NCBI GenBank assembly: GCA_022766905.1
Contig: JALEPU010000110.1
Span: forward strand, 1 to 64,000
DNA: 64,000 bases
Direction: 5' to 3'
DNA from: Lachnospiraceae bacterium
Lineage (GTDB): Bacteria; Bacillota; Clostridia; Lachnospirales; Lachnospiraceae
Positions 63,581-64,000 of the stretch are shown here, one piece after another. How positions within the stretch are numbered: the first letter of the stretch is position 1; the number at the start of each line of letters is the position of its first letter. Below the pieces are notes generated by a model. That model had not been told where the DNA came from. It ran no database searches and worked only from the letters and a program-made list of their open reading frames with translations. Position numbers and translations under genes: made by a program.

Positions 63581-64000
63581 CCTTCCTTCTCCTTCTTTTT
63601 CCGTTCTCTGTTCCAGGAAACCACTGTCGTCAGCATATGAAAGCGTTTTTCCAGCATAAAAAAGAAAGAGCCATGGTGCATCTCGGTTACATTGGAGCTA
63701 TGCCTTCTGTATAAGATCAGCGGTTCTCGAATCAATTCTACCTTTCCTACCTGTTCCGCTGTTGCTCCAATCCAATAATCATGCATATAAATAGATTCCG
63801 GAATAGGAAAAATCTGTGGAATCAGTTCTTTGCGGACTGCCATACAGCATCCGACATAGGAATTTCTCCATAAATTTTTCAAAAAACCGGTCTCAGAATG
63901 ACGCAGTTTAAAAAAGGATGGTTCTACCTCATTCAAATTCTCATCCACAATCTTTGCATCATGCAAAACGGCCATCACTTCTTTATCATAAAATGCTGCC
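63577..64000 (-). CDS. Glycosyltransferase family 2, C-terminal part (partial)
   Basis: The frame runs off the right edge; about 141 residues of the C-terminal side are visible. It contains HDAKIVDENLNEVEPS, NSYVGCCMAVRKELI, and YMHDYWIGATAEQVGKV, the HDxW-type signature of rhamnosyltransferase-like GT2 enzymes. It ends KKEKEG. The N-terminal part with the DxD motif lies outside the window. It is coupled to the Gx transporter gene by a four-base overlap. Confidence 0.8.
   Translation of the reverse strand, partial: AAFYDKEVMAVLHDAKIVDENLNEVEPSFFKLRHSETGFLKNLWRNSYVGCCMAVRKELIPQIFPIPESIYMHDYWIGATAEQVGKVELIREPLILYRRHSSNVTEMHHGSFFFMLEKRFHMLTTVVSWNRERKKKEKEG

Noticed and set aside
1..64000. tRNA, rRNA, T-box or origin sequences
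   Set aside because: No TFYC-like arms, rRNA cores, T-box motif or DnaA-box cluster were noticed by eye; a scan with tRNAscan-SE and Infernal would settle it.

Overview
The window looks like chromosome from a low-GC, Gram-positive gut-type Clostridia, most likely a member of Lachnospiraceae. This rests on AT-rich coding, strong AGGAGG-type ribosome sites, the gene neighbourhoods (dnaX-ybaB-recR, a Gram-positive tad pilus operon, a BofA homologue) and a SAM-I riboswitch in front of metK. I cannot name a genus from sequence alone. Almost all genes are on the minus strand. I saw no rRNA, tRNA or CRISPR array.

Layout: (1) 1-2.05 kb: the tail of an unidentified plus-strand gene and a complete IS1182-type insertion sequence with matching terminal inverted repeats. 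(2) 2.05-24.2 kb: a cell-surface glycan locus, read mainly leftwards. It holds a YfhO-type membrane protein, three glycosyltransferases, a polysaccharide pyruvyl transferase, a WbsX/GH99-like protein, an acyltransferase, a nitroreductase, a flippase, a giant GT-C-like membrane protein, UDP-glucose dehydrogenase and a GT39-like transferase with a ricin-type tail. Two plus-strand genes interrupt it: a secreted repeat protein and UDP-galactopyranose mutase (glf). Together these predict a glycan that may contain galactofuranose, a uronic acid and pyruvyl or acyl decorations. (3) 24.4-35.8 kb: an SGNH esterase, an HD hydrolase, a hypothetical membrane protein, a SEDS-family gene directly behind metK and its SAM riboswitch, PsiE, murA, a flavin reductase, a HIT protein and glgB. 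(4) 36.0-41.4 kb: pfkA, recR, ybaB and dnaX, then an orphan soluble histidine kinase convergent with a rhomboid protease. (5) 41.5-50.9 kb: a compact ten-gene tad/Flp pilus operon behind one promoter, with a BofA homologue divergent from it. (6) 51.5-59.1 kb: an L-sorbose-type mannose-family PTS operon with two catabolic dehydrogenases and an RpiR regulator, a truncated PhnX-like HAD gene, and a Gfo/Idh/MocA oxidoreductase. Its promoter region carries the same operator-like palindrome as the PTS operon. (7) 59.2-64 kb: a 141-bp nested inverted-repeat element, a DUF1002 protein, a second YfhO protein, a Gx transporter and the end of a glycosyltransferase that runs off the window.

The most interesting signals are the paired palindromes flanking the sorbose promoter and repeated at the oxidoreductase promoter, the nested inverted-repeat element at 59.24-59.38 kb, a SEDS cell-wall gene apparently downstream of a SAM riboswitch, the TadE-like pilus protein with two Cys/His modules, and the unusual membrane enzymes of the glycan locus. 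I did not find a clearly new defence or mobile system.
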